Shown: positions 52,744 through 62,892, numbered from the stretch's first letter. The stretch is 64,000 bases of DNA from CAWHOW01 sp963831005 (GCA_963831005.1 CAWHOW010000028.1:124001-188000), one strand, 5' to 3'. Numbers and translations are program-made. The notes: generated by a model from the letters alone, not told the origin.

Positions 52744-54249
52744 TTACTTGGCTTCTTCAATCATTTTCTTGCCTTTTTCAATAGCTTCTTCAATGGTTCC
52801 CACCATGCTGAAAGCCATTTCGGGATATTCGTCAACGTCACCGTTCATAATCATCTTAAAGCCTTTGATGGTATCTTCAATGCTGACAAAAGCGCCTGCA
52901 AGTCCCGTAAACTGCGTTGCTACAAAGAATGGCTGAGATAAGAAACGCTGTACCCTTCGCGCACGACTAACAATAAGTTTATCGTCTTCTGAAAGCTCGT
53001 CCATGCCAAGAATGGCGATAATATCCTGGAGTTCCTTATAACGTTGCAAGATTTCTTTAACTCTTTGTGCGGTATTATAATGCTCTGCTCCAACAATATC
53101 AGGAGTCAAAATACGCGAAGTTGAATCGAGCGGGTTAACAGCTGGATAAATACCTAATTCAGATATCTTACGGTCGAGAACGGTAGTAGCATCAAGGTGA
53201 GCAAATGTGGTGGCCGGAGCGGGGTCAGTTAAGTCGTCAGCTGGTACGTAAATAGCCTGAACAGAAGTAATAGAGCCACGTTTTGTTGAGGTGATACGTT
53301 CCTGCATCAATCCCATTTCAGTTGCAAGCGTTGGCTGATAGCCTACTGCCGAAGGCATACGTCCAAGCAATGCCGATACTTCAGAACCTGCCTGTGTGAA
53401 ACGGAATATATTATCCATAAAGAATAAAATATCACGACCGCCAGTTTGTTCATCTCCATCGCGGAAATATTCAGCCAGCGATAATCCTGATAAAGCAACA
53501 CGTGCACGTGCGCCGGGAGGTTCATTCATTTGTCCGAACACAAGCGTTGCCTGGGAATTTTTCAGTTCATCCATATCAACCTTGCTCAGATCCCATCCGC
53601 CTTTTTCCATTGATTCCTTAAACTTTTCGCCGTATCGGATAACATTCGATTCTATCATTTCACGAAGTAGGTCGTTACCTTCCCTTGTTCTTTCTCCTAC
53701 ACCTGCAAATACCGACATACCGGAATATCCTTTAGCTATATTGTTGATAAGCTCCATGATGATAACCGTCTTGCCAACACCGGCGCCACCAAACAATCCA
53801 ATCTTACCTCCTTTTGCATAAGGTTCAATAAGGTCAATGACCTTGATACCCGTGTATAATACTTCTTTCTGAGTGGAAAGGTCTTCAAATTTAGGAGGAT
53901 CGCGGTGAATAGAGTTCAGTTTCCCTTTTTCAACGGGAGCCATACCATCAATGGTATCGCCTATCACATTGAATAAGCGCCCCCTTATATATTCGCCGCC
54001 CGGCATAGAGATAGGAGTACCAAGATCGATAACTTTCATTCCCCTCGATAGTCCATCGGTTGAATCCATAGCAATGGTACGTACTGTATCTTCGCCAATG
54101 TGCTGCTGACATTCAAGAATAACCCTTTGCCCGTCAGGCCTGGTTACTTCCAATGCATCAAATATGTTAGGCAGTTTTTCAACCTCTTCAAAAGTAACAT
54201 CGATCACAGCGCCAATGATCTGTGATATTTTCCCGTTATTAGATGACAT
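52744..54249 (-). CDS. atpD: ATP synthase F1 beta subunit
   Basis: The 501-aa protein is the catalytic subunit of the F-type ATP synthase. Walker A is GLFGGAGVGKTVIIMELI; VFAGVGERTREGNDL, ALSGLSLAEYFRD, LLGRMPSAVGYQPTLATEMG and the regulatory DELSEDDKL motif are all present. It starts a unit with the DUF6452/DUF6048-like genes and atpC. The alpha, gamma and membrane subunits are not in this window, so the operon is split, as is frequent in this phylum. Confidence 0.98.
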   Translation of the reverse strand: MSSNNGKISQIIGAVIDVTFEEVEKLPNIFDALEVTRPDGQRVILECQQHIGEDTVRTIAMDSTDGLSRGMKVIDLGTPISMPGGEYIRGRLFNVIGDTIDGMAPVEKGKLNSIHRDPPKFEDLSTQKEVLYTGIKVIDLIEPYAKGGKIGLFGGAGVGKTVIIMELINNIAKGYSGMSVFAGVGERTREGNDLLREMIESNVIRYGEKFKESMEKGGWDLSKVDMDELKNSQATLVFGQMNEPPGARARVALSGLSLAEYFRDGDEQTGGRDILFFMDNIFRFTQAGSEVSALLGRMPSAVGYQPTLATEMGLMQERITSTKRGSITSVQAIYVPADDLTDPAPATTFAHLDATTVLDRKISELGIYPAVNPLDSTSRILTPDIVGAEHYNTAQRVKEILQRYKELQDIIAILGMDELSEDDKLIVSRARRVQRFLSQPFFVATQFTGLAGAFVSIEDTIKGFKMIMNGDVDEYPEMAFSMVGTIEEAIEKGKKMIEEAK

Positions 54250-54403
54250 ATAAATTGAGTTAATTATTAACTGATAAAATTTCAGTGAACGAAATTATAC
54301 AATTATTCAAATAGGGCAAGCATTAACTAAGAATATTTTTGCTAATTTTGAAAACCTAAATACGTTGTGCAATATGCAGGTTATATAATACAGGAGTTTA
54401 ATT

Positions 54404-55333
54404 GTGAAAGTTTACAGGAATATAGAATCGTTTAAACCAATTGCCAATACCGTTGCTACTATTGGTACATTTGATGGGGTACATACGGGGCATCATGTGA
54501 TCATTACAAGGGTGAAAGAGCTTTCATTAGAAATGAAGGGCGAATCGGTAATCATTACTTTCTCTCCACACCCCCAATTAGTGTTACATCCTGAAGAGAA
54601 AAATATTTCTATTCTTACTACAGATGAGGAAAAAATAACATTGCTTGAACAACATGGAATAGATCATCTTATCATTATTCCATTTACCAAAGAATTTGCA
54701 GCTATTTCTTATCTTGATTTTATTAAAGATGTTTTAATTGATAAACTGCATGTGAAAAAGTTGGTTATCGGATACGACCATCATTTCGGGAATAACAGGG
54801 AGGGTGAACTCAGGCATCTGGTTGATTACGGAAAGCAATACCATTTTGAAGTGGAGGATATTCCTGCTCAAAAAGTGGATGATATTACTGTCAGTTCTAC
54901 TAAGATTCGCAAAGCTTTGATGGAAGGAGATATGCAGGCAGCCAATAAATTTCTGGGCTATCAATACTTTTTCCAGGGAAAAGTCGTTAAGGGGGAAGGA
55001 GTTGGAAGAACATTAGGGTTTCCTACGGCTAATATTGAAATCAATCATCCGATTAAACTTCTTCCTGCGCATGGAGTTTATGCAGTTTTGGTTGATTACA
55101 AAGGAAGAAATTATAAAGGAATGATGGATATTGGCATGCGGCCGACATTTAACGGAATCAAGCCGGTGATTGAAGTAAATATTTTTAATTTTGATGATAG
55201 TATCTATTATGAGTCATTGACAGTCACTGTTGTTGAAAGACTTAGAAGCGATATTAAGTTTCCCGGCATTGAACAACTGAAAGAACAATTATTGAAAGAC
55301 AAAATTAACGCAGAAAGAATTCTAAACAAATGA
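54404..55333 (+). CDS. ribF: Bifunctional riboflavin kinase/FAD synthetase
   Basis: The 309-aa length is normal. The N-terminal FMN adenylyltransferase half has TIGTFDGVHTGHHVIITRV, VIGYDHHFGNNREGELRHL and STKIRKALMEGDM. The C-terminal riboflavin kinase half has GEGVGRTLGFPTANIEIN and GMMDIGMRPTF. It makes FMN and FAD from riboflavin. A candidate -7 box TAATTTTG lies at 54343-54350. Its stop overlaps the start of the LRR gene by four bases. Confidence 0.96.
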   Translation: MKVYRNIESFKPIANTVATIGTFDGVHTGHHVIITRVKELSLEMKGESVIITFSPHPQLVLHPEEKNISILTTDEEKITLLEQHGIDHLIIIPFTKEFAAISYLDFIKDVLIDKLHVKKLVIGYDHHFGNNREGELRHLVDYGKQYHFEVEDIPAQKVDDITVSSTKIRKALMEGDMQAANKFLGYQYFFQGKVVKGEGVGRTLGFPTANIEINHPIKLLPAHGVYAVLVDYKGRNYKGMMDIGMRPTFNGIKPVIEVNIFNFDDSIYYESLTVTVVERLRSDIKFPGIEQLKEQLLKDKINAERILNK

Positions 55334-55938
55334 ACAAGATAAAGAAAATGGCAAGCCTGCTTTTCTTGGTTTTGCTTGCATGTATTCAGAGCCAGGCTCA
55401 ATTGCTGGATTCCATATCATTGTATAAAGAACCACTTTTTACAAATCTGGCTATGGCTCTTAAAAACCCTGATAAGGTTTACAGGCTGGATCTTCATAAG
55501 ACCAAGCTTAAAGAAATCCCTAAAGAAATTTTTACACTTACCAACTTGCAGGATCTTAACCTGAGTAAAAACAAGCTTACCAGTATTCCCAAAGAGATTG
55601 GGAAGTTAAAGAACCTTCAGGTGTTAAATGTTTCAGCTAATGATATTGATACTGTTCCCCCTGAATTAGGGCAGTTAGTAAATATTCGCAGGCTAATACT
55701 AAATCAGAATGAAATTGCGCACCTTCCTAATACTATCGGCAACCTTACTAACATGTATTTTCTTGACATCTGGGGTAACGAAATACAGGAATTACCTAAA
55801 GAGATATCTAAACTTAAGAATACATTAAAAGTAATTGATTTACGGGTAATATCTATAAAGGATAATTTACAGGAAACAATGATTCAACTGTTGCCTAATA
55901 CAAAGTTTTTGTTTTCGACAAGCTGTAACTGCAACTAA
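55330..55938 (+). CDS. Leucine-rich-repeat protein, secreted or lipoprotein-like
   Basis: The 202-aa protein has an N-terminal hydrophobic segment (MASLLFLVLLACIQSQAQ, from Met7). About five LRR units follow: IFTLTNLQDLNLSKNKLTSI, GKLKNLQVLNVSANDIDTV, GQLVNIRRLILNQNEIAHL, GNLTNMYFLDIWGNEIQEL and SKLKNTLKVIDLRV. LRR proteins of this type mediate protein contacts in the periplasm or on the surface. It is translationally coupled to ribF (ATGA overlap), which may be chance. It ends with a Cys pair (SCNCN). Confidence 0.85.
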   Translation: MNKIKKMASLLFLVLLACIQSQAQLLDSISLYKEPLFTNLAMALKNPDKVYRLDLHKTKLKEIPKEIFTLTNLQDLNLSKNKLTSIPKEIGKLKNLQVLNVSANDIDTVPPELGQLVNIRRLILNQNEIAHLPNTIGNLTNMYFLDIWGNEIQELPKEISKLKNTLKVIDLRVISIKDNLQETMIQLLPNTKFLFSTSCNCN

Positions 55939-57777
55939 TTATTTTTCCTCGACCCAGTCACCGTTTTCCTTTAGCAGCGCAATTAGTTCGGTAAGCGCAT
56001 CGGCTTCTTCAATACTGCGCTTCACAAGTGTCTTGCCTTTGTAAAGATTTATCTTTCCTTCACCTGTACCCACATAACCATAATCGGCATCGGCCATTTC
56101 GCCGGGACCATTGACCACGCAACCCATTACGGCTATTTTTAAACCTTTCAGGTGGCCGGTAAAACGTTTTATACGTTCGATGGTTTCAAGGACATTATAA
56201 GAAGTCCTGCCGCAGGTAGGGCAAGAGATATATTCGGTTTTGTATATGCGCGCCCCAGTGGCTTGTAAAATATCGAAAGAAGTTTTTTCAATAATCTCTG
56301 TTTCTACTCCATCAGCTTCAAGCCAGATCCCATCGGCAAGTCCGTCGGCAAACAATACTTCAATATCCGTGGAAGCAAAGATCTGAAATTCTTCAACAGA
56401 TATATCCTTGTAATTTCTTTTTATGATGACAGGGCATTTGCAATGAAATGCAATCAGTGAAAAGATCATGCTTCTTAGTTCCGCTGCTGCGTGAGGATTT
56501 CGGGATTCCAGAACAAGAACAGCTGTATAATCTTCATTTATTTTATTGATGAATTTCTCAGTAAAATCGGGCTTGGTAACCAGAATAAAGTTAGCGGATG
56601 ATGATTTCTTTCTTGATGTTAGATATTGTTGCACATCAAATAACGGAAAAGAATTCTCATCAGCTTTATTCCATAGTGCGGCATTGACAATAGTAGGGTA
56701 ATTAAGTTGTTGCTCCCTGCTGTAAATATAATCGGCGGCGGATCTTACGTTAGTATTTTCAGAAGAAATGATAATAACAGGCCTGTTATCTTTTCCAATA
56801 TTCTGAATTTCGAAAGTATTTCGTTTGTGGCATTCGAAAGGATTGACGGGCGACTCCTGAATTTCTTCAATTTGTCCATCGTAATGCCTGTTGGAATATC
56901 TACCGGCAAGGATGCGGGCAACAGGGATCTCGGCTTCGGGCTCATCGGAGAGAGAAACGCGGATAGTGTCGCCAATGCCATCTTCGAGCAAAGCGCCTAT
57001 GCCGGCGGCTGATTTGATGCGCCCTTCATTGCCTGAGCCTGCTTCGGTAACACCAACATGCAAAGGATAATCGAGGCCTTCTTTAAACATGTTATGGACA
57101 AGCAAGCGGTAAGCGGCAATCATGATGCGAATATTGCTGGCTTTCATTGAAAGTACAAGGTTTCCGAAATCGAGTTCTTCGCAGATGCGGATAAATTCTA
57201 AGGCGGATTCGACCATACCGGCGGGGGTATCGCCATAACGGCTAACGATCCTGTCGGACAGTGAGCCATGATTTGTTCCAATTCGCAGGGCGGTGCCGTG
57301 ATCCTTGCAAATCTTAATAAGGGGGCTGATCCTGTCGCGAATTTTTTCTATTTCTTCGGAATATTCGGCGTCGGTATAATCGAGTTTTTTGAAGTTCTTT
57401 TTATCGGTATAGTTGCCGGGGTTTATACGAACCTTTTCCACTATCCTGGCGGCGTATTCGGCGACAAGGGGATTGAAATGCACATCGGCAATTAATGGAA
57501 TATCGAAACCCCTGTGGTGTAATTCTTTCTTAATCTTTTCGAGGTTCTCGGCTTCTTTGATGCAGGGAGCAGTAATTCGTACATAATCGCAACCGGCTTC
57601 AAACAATCGAATACATTGGTCAACAGTTGCAAGAGTGTCAAGGGTGTTGGTATTTGTCATTGACTGGATGCGAATAGGATTATGCCCCCCGAGCGGAACA
57701 TTTCCTATGTGCACAACCCGTGTTTTGAAGCGGGAATAAGTGGTAAGGCTATTGCAATATTTATAATCGGGTTTCAA
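55939..57777 (-). CDS. ispG: 4-hydroxy-3-methylbut-2-en-1-yl diphosphate synthase, large type
   Basis: The 612-aa enzyme belongs to the MEP isoprenoid pathway and converts MEcPP to HMBPP with a 4Fe-4S cluster. The N-terminal TIM barrel has RIQSMTNTNTLDT, LIADVHFNP, RINPGNYT and GTNHGSLSDR. An inserted domain of about 250 residues (RNTFEIQNIGKDNRPV to EIIEKTSFDILQATG) marks the large form of Bacteroidota, plants and Chlamydiae. The C-terminal cluster ligands lie in ISCPTCGRTSYN and AVMGCVVNGPGEM. A -7 box TACATTTG lies at 57804-57811 on the minus strand. Confidence 0.97.
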   Translation of the reverse strand: MKPDYKYCNSLTTYSRFKTRVVHIGNVPLGGHNPIRIQSMTNTNTLDTLATVDQCIRLFEAGCDYVRITAPCIKEAENLEKIKKELHHRGFDIPLIADVHFNPLVAEYAARIVEKVRINPGNYTDKKNFKKLDYTDAEYSEEIEKIRDRISPLIKICKDHGTALRIGTNHGSLSDRIVSRYGDTPAGMVESALEFIRICEELDFGNLVLSMKASNIRIMIAAYRLLVHNMFKEGLDYPLHVGVTEAGSGNEGRIKSAAGIGALLEDGIGDTIRVSLSDEPEAEIPVARILAGRYSNRHYDGQIEEIQESPVNPFECHKRNTFEIQNIGKDNRPVIIISSENTNVRSAADYIYSREQQLNYPTIVNAALWNKADENSFPLFDVQQYLTSRKKSSSANFILVTKPDFTEKFINKINEDYTAVLVLESRNPHAAAELRSMIFSLIAFHCKCPVIIKRNYKDISVEEFQIFASTDIEVLFADGLADGIWLEADGVETEIIEKTSFDILQATGARIYKTEYISCPTCGRTSYNVLETIERIKRFTGHLKGLKIAVMGCVVNGPGEMADADYGYVGTGEGKINLYKGKTLVKRSIEEADALTELIALLKENGDWVEEK

Positions 57778-57870
57778 TGAAAATGCTTTCGTTTTGCTAT
57801 ATGCAAATGTAAAAAAATAAACATTAAAATAAAATCACAATGATACATTTACGATGAAAAGAAAACAAAT

Positions 57871-57904
57871 TTTGTTTATGTTTTAAGTTTAATATCTACT
57901 TTTG
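57871..57904 (+). promoter_or_regulatory. Bacteroidota-type promoter of the barrel gene
   Basis: TTTG at 57871-57874 and TACTTTTG at 57897-57904; the 22-bp spacer is slightly long. The ATG at 57949 is 45 bp downstream. Confidence 0.45.
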
Positions 57905-57948
57905 CAGCTAATTAATTCAAAATATTAACAACCTTAAAAAAGATTAAT

Positions 57949-58560
57949 ATGAAACTAAAAATTTTATCGGTATTAGCGTTTATTATGTTTTTCTCGCTTT
58001 TCGCAAATGCACAGCAACCATCAACGGCTGAACCAGAGTTTTCAAAGAGCAATCTTATTGTAAATGTTGGAGCCGCCTTTGGATGGTACAACTATGGTGA
58101 TGATTATACTGGAATGTCTGCAATGCCGGCATTTACTTTTGGTGTTGAGAAAGGTGTTTACGAAATTCCTAAAATTGGGGTAATCTCAGCTGGTGGAATT
58201 ATTGGCTGGAAACATGCTACTTATAATGACGAATATTATGGTTTTTTTGGGGTTCTGAATTACGATTATGATAAATATACAACTGATGATTATATTATTG
58301 CCACAAGAGCTGTGTTTCATCAAAGCATGTTAAAAATTTCAAAATTAGATTTGTACGCAGGAATTGATCTCGGAGTGCGACTTGAAAAATCGAAAATTTA
58401 TGACACATATTATGGCACAACTTCAACATCAAATACTACTGATTTCTTAGGTGGGGCATTTATTGGTGCAAGATATTATTTAGTTGGGAATTTTTCGGCA
58501 TATACTGAATTGGGTTATGGTATAGGATATTTTACCTTGGGACTTGGTTATAAATTCTAA
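57949..58560 (+). CDS. Outer-membrane beta-barrel protein, small
   Basis: The 203-aa protein has signal peptide MKLKILSVLAFIMFFSLFAN (ending AQ). It is a single barrel of eight or so strands (NLIVNVGAAFGWYNYGDDYT, GIDLGVRLEKSKIYDTYYGT, FSAYTELGYGIGYFTLGLGY) ending in Phe. It is typical of small OmpX/PorV-like barrels of this phylum. Ligand or role unknown. It is convergent with the deoxynucleoside kinase gene. Confidence 0.8.
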   Translation: MKLKILSVLAFIMFFSLFANAQQPSTAEPEFSKSNLIVNVGAAFGWYNYGDDYTGMSAMPAFTFGVEKGVYEIPKIGVISAGGIIGWKHATYNDEYYGFFGVLNYDYDKYTTDDYIIATRAVFHQSMLKISKLDLYAGIDLGVRLEKSKIYDTYYGTTSTSNTTDFLGGAFIGARYYLVGNFSAYTELGYGIGYFTLGLGYKF

Positions 58561-58591
58561 AAGCATGAGCTAAAAAACCAAAAAGGAATAT

Positions 58592-59224
58592 TTATAACGA
58601 AATTCTTGTTATCCCAATTTCATATTCTTTGCCCATAATTACATTGGTGATCTTATTATAGTCATCAATGTTATTTACAAAATCGATATTGTTGGTGTCG
58701 ATGATCAGGATACGCATATTCTGTTGCGACTTAATAAAATCAAGGTAACCGGACTGTATCTTTTCCAGGTATTCTTTTTCCATATTCTGTTCATACGATC
58801 GCCCGCGCCTGGCAATATTTCTTTTCAGGTTATCTATATCAAGGTATAAATAAACAAGCAGATCGGGCTTGGGCAAATTACTGCTGATGATGTAAAACAA
58901 CTTGGTGAATAAGGCAAACTCATCTTCCTGCAATGTTTTCCTTGCAAATATCAATGTCTTGTTAAAAAAGTAATCTGATATTGTGAAATTCCTGAACAGA
59001 TCCTGCCTTGCTAATTCGTTTTTCAGTTGATGGAATCGTTCGGCAAGAAAAGAGAGTTCAAGCGGAAAAGCATAATCGGGGTTTTGATAAAACTTGGGAA
59101 GAAAAGGATTATCGGCAAACTGTTCAAGGATATATTTTGCATTGAACTGCTCAGCTATCCGCGTGGTGAGCGATGTTTTGCCCGCCCCAATGTTTCCTTC
59201 TATGGCAATATAATTATATCCCAT
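58592..59224 (-). CDS. Deoxynucleoside kinase (dNK family)
   Basis: The 210-aa protein has P-loop IEGNIGAGKTSLTTRIAE near the N-terminus, ELSFLAERFHQLKNEL and a DxYF-type region (ISDYFFNKTLIFARK). The lid/acceptor part is IARRGRSYEQNMEKEYLEKI. The family phosphorylates deoxyadenosine, deoxyguanosine or pyrimidine deoxynucleosides for salvage. It is the second gene after folK, whose stop directly abuts its ATG, an arrangement often seen in Bacteroidota. Confidence 0.93.
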   Translation of the reverse strand: MGYNYIAIEGNIGAGKTSLTTRIAEQFNAKYILEQFADNPFLPKFYQNPDYAFPLELSFLAERFHQLKNELARQDLFRNFTISDYFFNKTLIFARKTLQEDEFALFTKLFYIISSNLPKPDLLVYLYLDIDNLKRNIARRGRSYEQNMEKEYLEKIQSGYLDFIKSQQNMRILIIDTNNIDFVNNIDDYNKITNVIMGKEYEIGITRISL

Positions 59225-59737
59225 TCAGTTAGGGCTTATACTGTCTATAACAGGCGCATGCAGTAATTCAACTTCGCTTTCGTCGGGGCATTCGGATAAA
59301 AGTTGTTTTAGCGTTTTCCTGTACAGGGGATGAATTAAACCCGGCGCAATTTCTGTAAGCGGAACTAATGCAAACTTCCTGTTCTTAAGGTGGGGATGCG
59401 GGATAACAAGGTTTTCCTCGTCGACAACCATATCATCGTAAAAAATAATATCAATATCTATTTCCCTTGCAACCCATTGTTTTTCCTGTCTTGATCTACC
59501 GATTGAAATTTCAATTCTTAAAATTTCGGCGAGCAGTTCAAAAGGATTCAGCTGTGTTTCGAGGCTAAGGGCCATGTTGAAAAAGTTGCGCTCGTCGGCA
59601 AAGCCCCAGGGTTCGGTTTCGTATATGGGGGAAAGCTTTTTTACCCTGCCCAGCTTTTTAAGTGAGCGTACGGCATTACTAAGGTTTTGTTCCTTATCGC
59701 CAAGATTTGTGCCTAATAGCAAATATGCAGTACTCAT
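59225..59737 (-). CDS. folK: 2-amino-4-hydroxy-6-hydroxymethyldihydropteridine diphosphokinase
   Basis: The 170-aa folate pathway enzyme transfers diphosphate from ATP to hydroxymethyl-dihydropterin. Motifs are AYLLLGTNLGDKEQNLSNAV, YETEPWGFADERNFFNMAL, WVAREIDIDIIFYDD and PHPHLKNRKFALVPLTEIAP. The length matches the family. It is first in a two-gene unit with the kinase. Confidence 0.95.
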   Translation of the reverse strand: MSTAYLLLGTNLGDKEQNLSNAVRSLKKLGRVKKLSPIYETEPWGFADERNFFNMALSLETQLNPFELLAEILRIEISIGRSRQEKQWVAREIDIDIIFYDDMVVDEENLVIPHPHLKNRKFALVPLTEIAPGLIHPLYRKTLKQLLSECPDESEVELLHAPVIDSISPN

Positions 59738-59894
59738 TGCAATGAAACTAACGCTTCAAAATTACAATAAGTTTGATACGATTATTGTTTTGTTGAAAAT
59801 TTATTTATAGGCAGGAATTGGGTTAGTAGTTATTAGGTTAATGAGTTATTGGATTTTAACTATAATATAGTTTTCTCCCCTTTACAAATATACT

Positions 59895-60121
59895 TAACTG
59901 CTTATCTCCTTTAAACAAGTTTACTTTACCACATAGGCACAGTAGAAACATAGTAAAACACATAGCCCGATAATACCAATTGCTTCATCGTCCTTATTGA
60001 ATCTATGTGAAGCCTATGTACCTATGATACTATGTGGTAAACTTAATTTCACGTTTTTAATCTTTTTATATAGTAATCTATTTATATTTCATTTTACTTG
60101 AACGAAGTGGATAAGCAGTTA
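59895..60121. mobile_element. MITE-like element, copy B (inverted relative to copy A)
   Basis: The ends TAACTGCTTATC and GATAAGCAGTTA are terminal inverted repeats. The internal segments TTTACTTTACCACATAGGCA and CACATAGTATCATAGG pair up with copy A after reverse complementing. It is longer than copy A by about 40 bp, and the short direct repeat TACT may flank it. Confidence 0.6.
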
Positions 60122-60149
60122 TACTTATTTCCTTAAGATTATTAATTAT

Positions 60150-60546
60150 TGTTATTGACTATACAGTTACTGTTATTGACTATACAGTTACTGTTATTGA
60201 CTATACTGTTACTGTTATTGACTATACTGTTACTGTTAATGACTGTGCAGTTACTGTTATTGACTGTGCAGTTACTGTTATTGACTGTGCAGTTACTGTT
60301 AATGACTATACAATCATTGTTAATGACTGTGTAGTTACTGTTATTGACTATACAGTCATTGTTAATGGCTGTGTAGTTATTGTTAATGACTATACAGTCA
60401 TTGTTAATGGCTGTGTAGTTATTGTTAATGACTATACAATCATTGTTAATGGCTGTGTAGATAGTGTTAATGACTATACAATCATTGTTAATAGCTGTGT
60501 AGTTATTGTTAATGACTATACAGTCACTGTTAATAACTGTACAGTC
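60150..60546. repeat. Minisatellite, about nineteen units of 21 bp
   Basis: The consensus is TGTTATTGACTATACAGTTAC, with TGTTAATGGCTGTGTAGTTA variants. It is open in several frames because the period is 21 bp; a 141-codon minus-strand frame exists but codes only INNDCIV-like repeats, so I treat it as non-coding. It lies just downstream of the penicillin-binding protein gene. Confidence 0.9.
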
Positions 60547-60589
60547 AAAGAAGCCGGGAGCGTCCACGAAAGTAGGCTAATGATGAGGA

Positions 60590-62873
60590 TTAATTATAAC
60601 CGTTGGTATTCGTTTCTTTACCGCTGTTTTTGTGTTTCTTTTCGTATTTGTCGCAGTCAACCTCAACCGATAATTCCCTGGCGGGCCTTTCGAAATCGTC
60701 TTTCTTAATGCCAAGCGATTTATCTGCATAAACTTTCAGCATATATTTTGCCCAGATAGGCAGCGCCATATGAGCGCCCTGCCCAAGATTAGTATAGCGG
60801 AAATGCACACTACGGTCTTCGCAGCCCACCCATACACCGGTAACAAGCCCTGGTGTTATGCCAAGGAACCAGCCATCGCTGTTATTCTGCGTGGTGCCTG
60901 TTTTCCCTGCAATCGGGTTGGTTAGTTTGTACGTATAACGTATGCTGACGCCCGTGCCGCTTTCCACAACGCCTTTCAGCAGCATAATCATCAGGTAGGC
61001 CGTTTCTTCGCTAATGGCATCCTGTGTTTTTGGTTTGAATGTTTCAATTATGTTGCCATTCTTGTCTTCTATCCTCGTGATAAAAATAGGTTCCACGTAA
61101 ACGCCTTTATTTGCAAAGGTGCTGTATGCGCCTGTCATTTCATACACACTCAGGTCGCAGGTACCCAGGGCAAAGCGAATACACAGGAGTAATATCGCTG
61201 GTTATTCCCATTTTCCTTGCAATCTTCACCACAGCAGCGGGCGAATAACGCTTCATCAGGTAAGCCGATATATAGTTGACAGAATTGGCAAGCGCCCATT
61301 TCAGCGTCACCATCTCTCCTACCCTTTCCTCTTTATCGGTTCCTGCATTTCTCGGAGTCCATTTAGTACCGTCGGGCATGTCAAAAGTAACGGCAACGTT
61401 AGGAATTTTGGTACAGGGTGAAAATTCTCCTTCCTGCATGGCAAGCGCGTAAAGGTAAGGTTTAAAAGAAGAACCCACCTGCCTTTTGCTGGTGCACACG
61501 TGGTCGTATTTGAAATACCTGTAATCAATCCCGCCCACGTAAGCCCTTACATATCCGGTCTGCGGCTCCATCGACATAAGCCCCGACTGCAGGAACCATT
61601 TGTAATACTTCATTGAATCCATGGGCGTCATCACAGTATCATGTTCACCTTTCCATGAAAATATCATCATATGAGTAGGTACATCGAAATTCTTCTTAAT
61701 GTCATCGTCCGACATACCATCCGATTTCAAATGGATATACCTGTCCGAACGTTTCATTGATTCATCCAATAGTTGGTCAATATCCTGCTTTTTAAGCGAC
61801 CAGTCGTAAGGAGCCCCCTTAACACCTTTCCAGTGCTGAACAAATTCGGGTTGGAGTTCCTTACCCAGGTATCCGGCAACGGCTTCTTCGGCATAACGCT
61901 GCATCTTAGAATTAATAGTGGTATATACTTTGAGTCCGTCTTTATATAAGTTATAATTGCCCCCACCCGGTTTCTTATGGTTTGCGCACCATTCGGTAAG
62001 GTATGCCCTAAGGTATTCCCTGAAATAGGTTGCAGGTCCAGAGTTCTGATCTTGTAACTTATATTTCGACATATCAATTTTCAACACCTTCAGTGAATCG
62101 TATTGCCTTTGGGTGATATATTTATACTTCATCATTTGATTCAGTACGACCTCTCTCCTTTTGATTGCCCTATCGGGATTTCTTACGGGGTTGAACCACG
62201 AAGGAGCCTTCAGCATACCTATAAGCATTGCCGATTCAGCAATGTTCAATTCAGCCGGAGTTTTATTGAAATATGTTTTTGCGGCAGATTTAATTCCGAA
62301 CGATTGGTTGCCAAAATCAACTGTATTCAGGTACATGGCAAGTATCTCTTCCTTGCTATAATTCCGTTCAAGTTTTATGGCAATAAGCCATTCTTTAAAT
62401 TTCCTCATGGCAGTTGCAATAAATCCCGCATTTTCCTGCCTCGGGAAAAGGTTCTTGGCAAGCTGCTGGGTAATAGTGCTGCCCCCTCCGGCACCCTTAT
62501 TAAATGTTATCACTCCAACCAATACCCTGAACATGCTCCTGAAATCAACTCCCGAATGTTCTTTAAAACGGGCATCTTCTGTTGCTATCAGTGCATTTAC
62601 CAGATTGGGGGATAATTCAGAATAGTGACAGACGGAGCGGTTTTCTATATAATATTTACCTAATACGGTCTGGTCGGCAGAAATAACTTCGGAAGCTAAA
62701 TTACTTTTAGGATTTTCAAGCTCTTCAAAGGTTGGCATAAAACCAAACAGTCCGTATGAAGTAAGAATAAAAACAAGAAGGATAATCACAATGAAGGCCG
62801 CATAAACTATCCTGAAATTGCGGATATATTTACGGAAATCCTGTTTACTATCTTTCTGAACTTCTTTATTCAT
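60590..62873 (-). CDS. Class A penicillin-binding protein (PBP1A-like), one frameshift
   Basis: Two open frames (61140-62873 and 60590-61147) join into one protein of about 760 aa when one T is removed from the run AAA/TTT at 61172-61174. This restores SLALGTCDLSVYEMTGAYST. Order: an N-terminal membrane segment; a glycosyltransferase domain with EDARFKEHSGVD and GGGSTITQQLAKNLFPRQ; a transpeptidase domain with GSSFKPYLYAL (SxxK), WALANSVNYI (SxN) and GKTGTTQNNSDGWF (KTG). It polymerises and cross-links peptidoglycan. It follows gldH in an operon. The frameshift may be an assembly error, because a cell would need this gene or a paralogue. Confidence 0.93.
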
Positions 62874-62892
62874 TGAAAATGGAAAGACAACA

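Noticed and set aside
60142..60567. 141-codon repeat ORF on the minus strand
   Set aside because: The frame exists only because the 21-bp period is divisible by three. It has no start context, no non-repeat domain, and other frames are open too.
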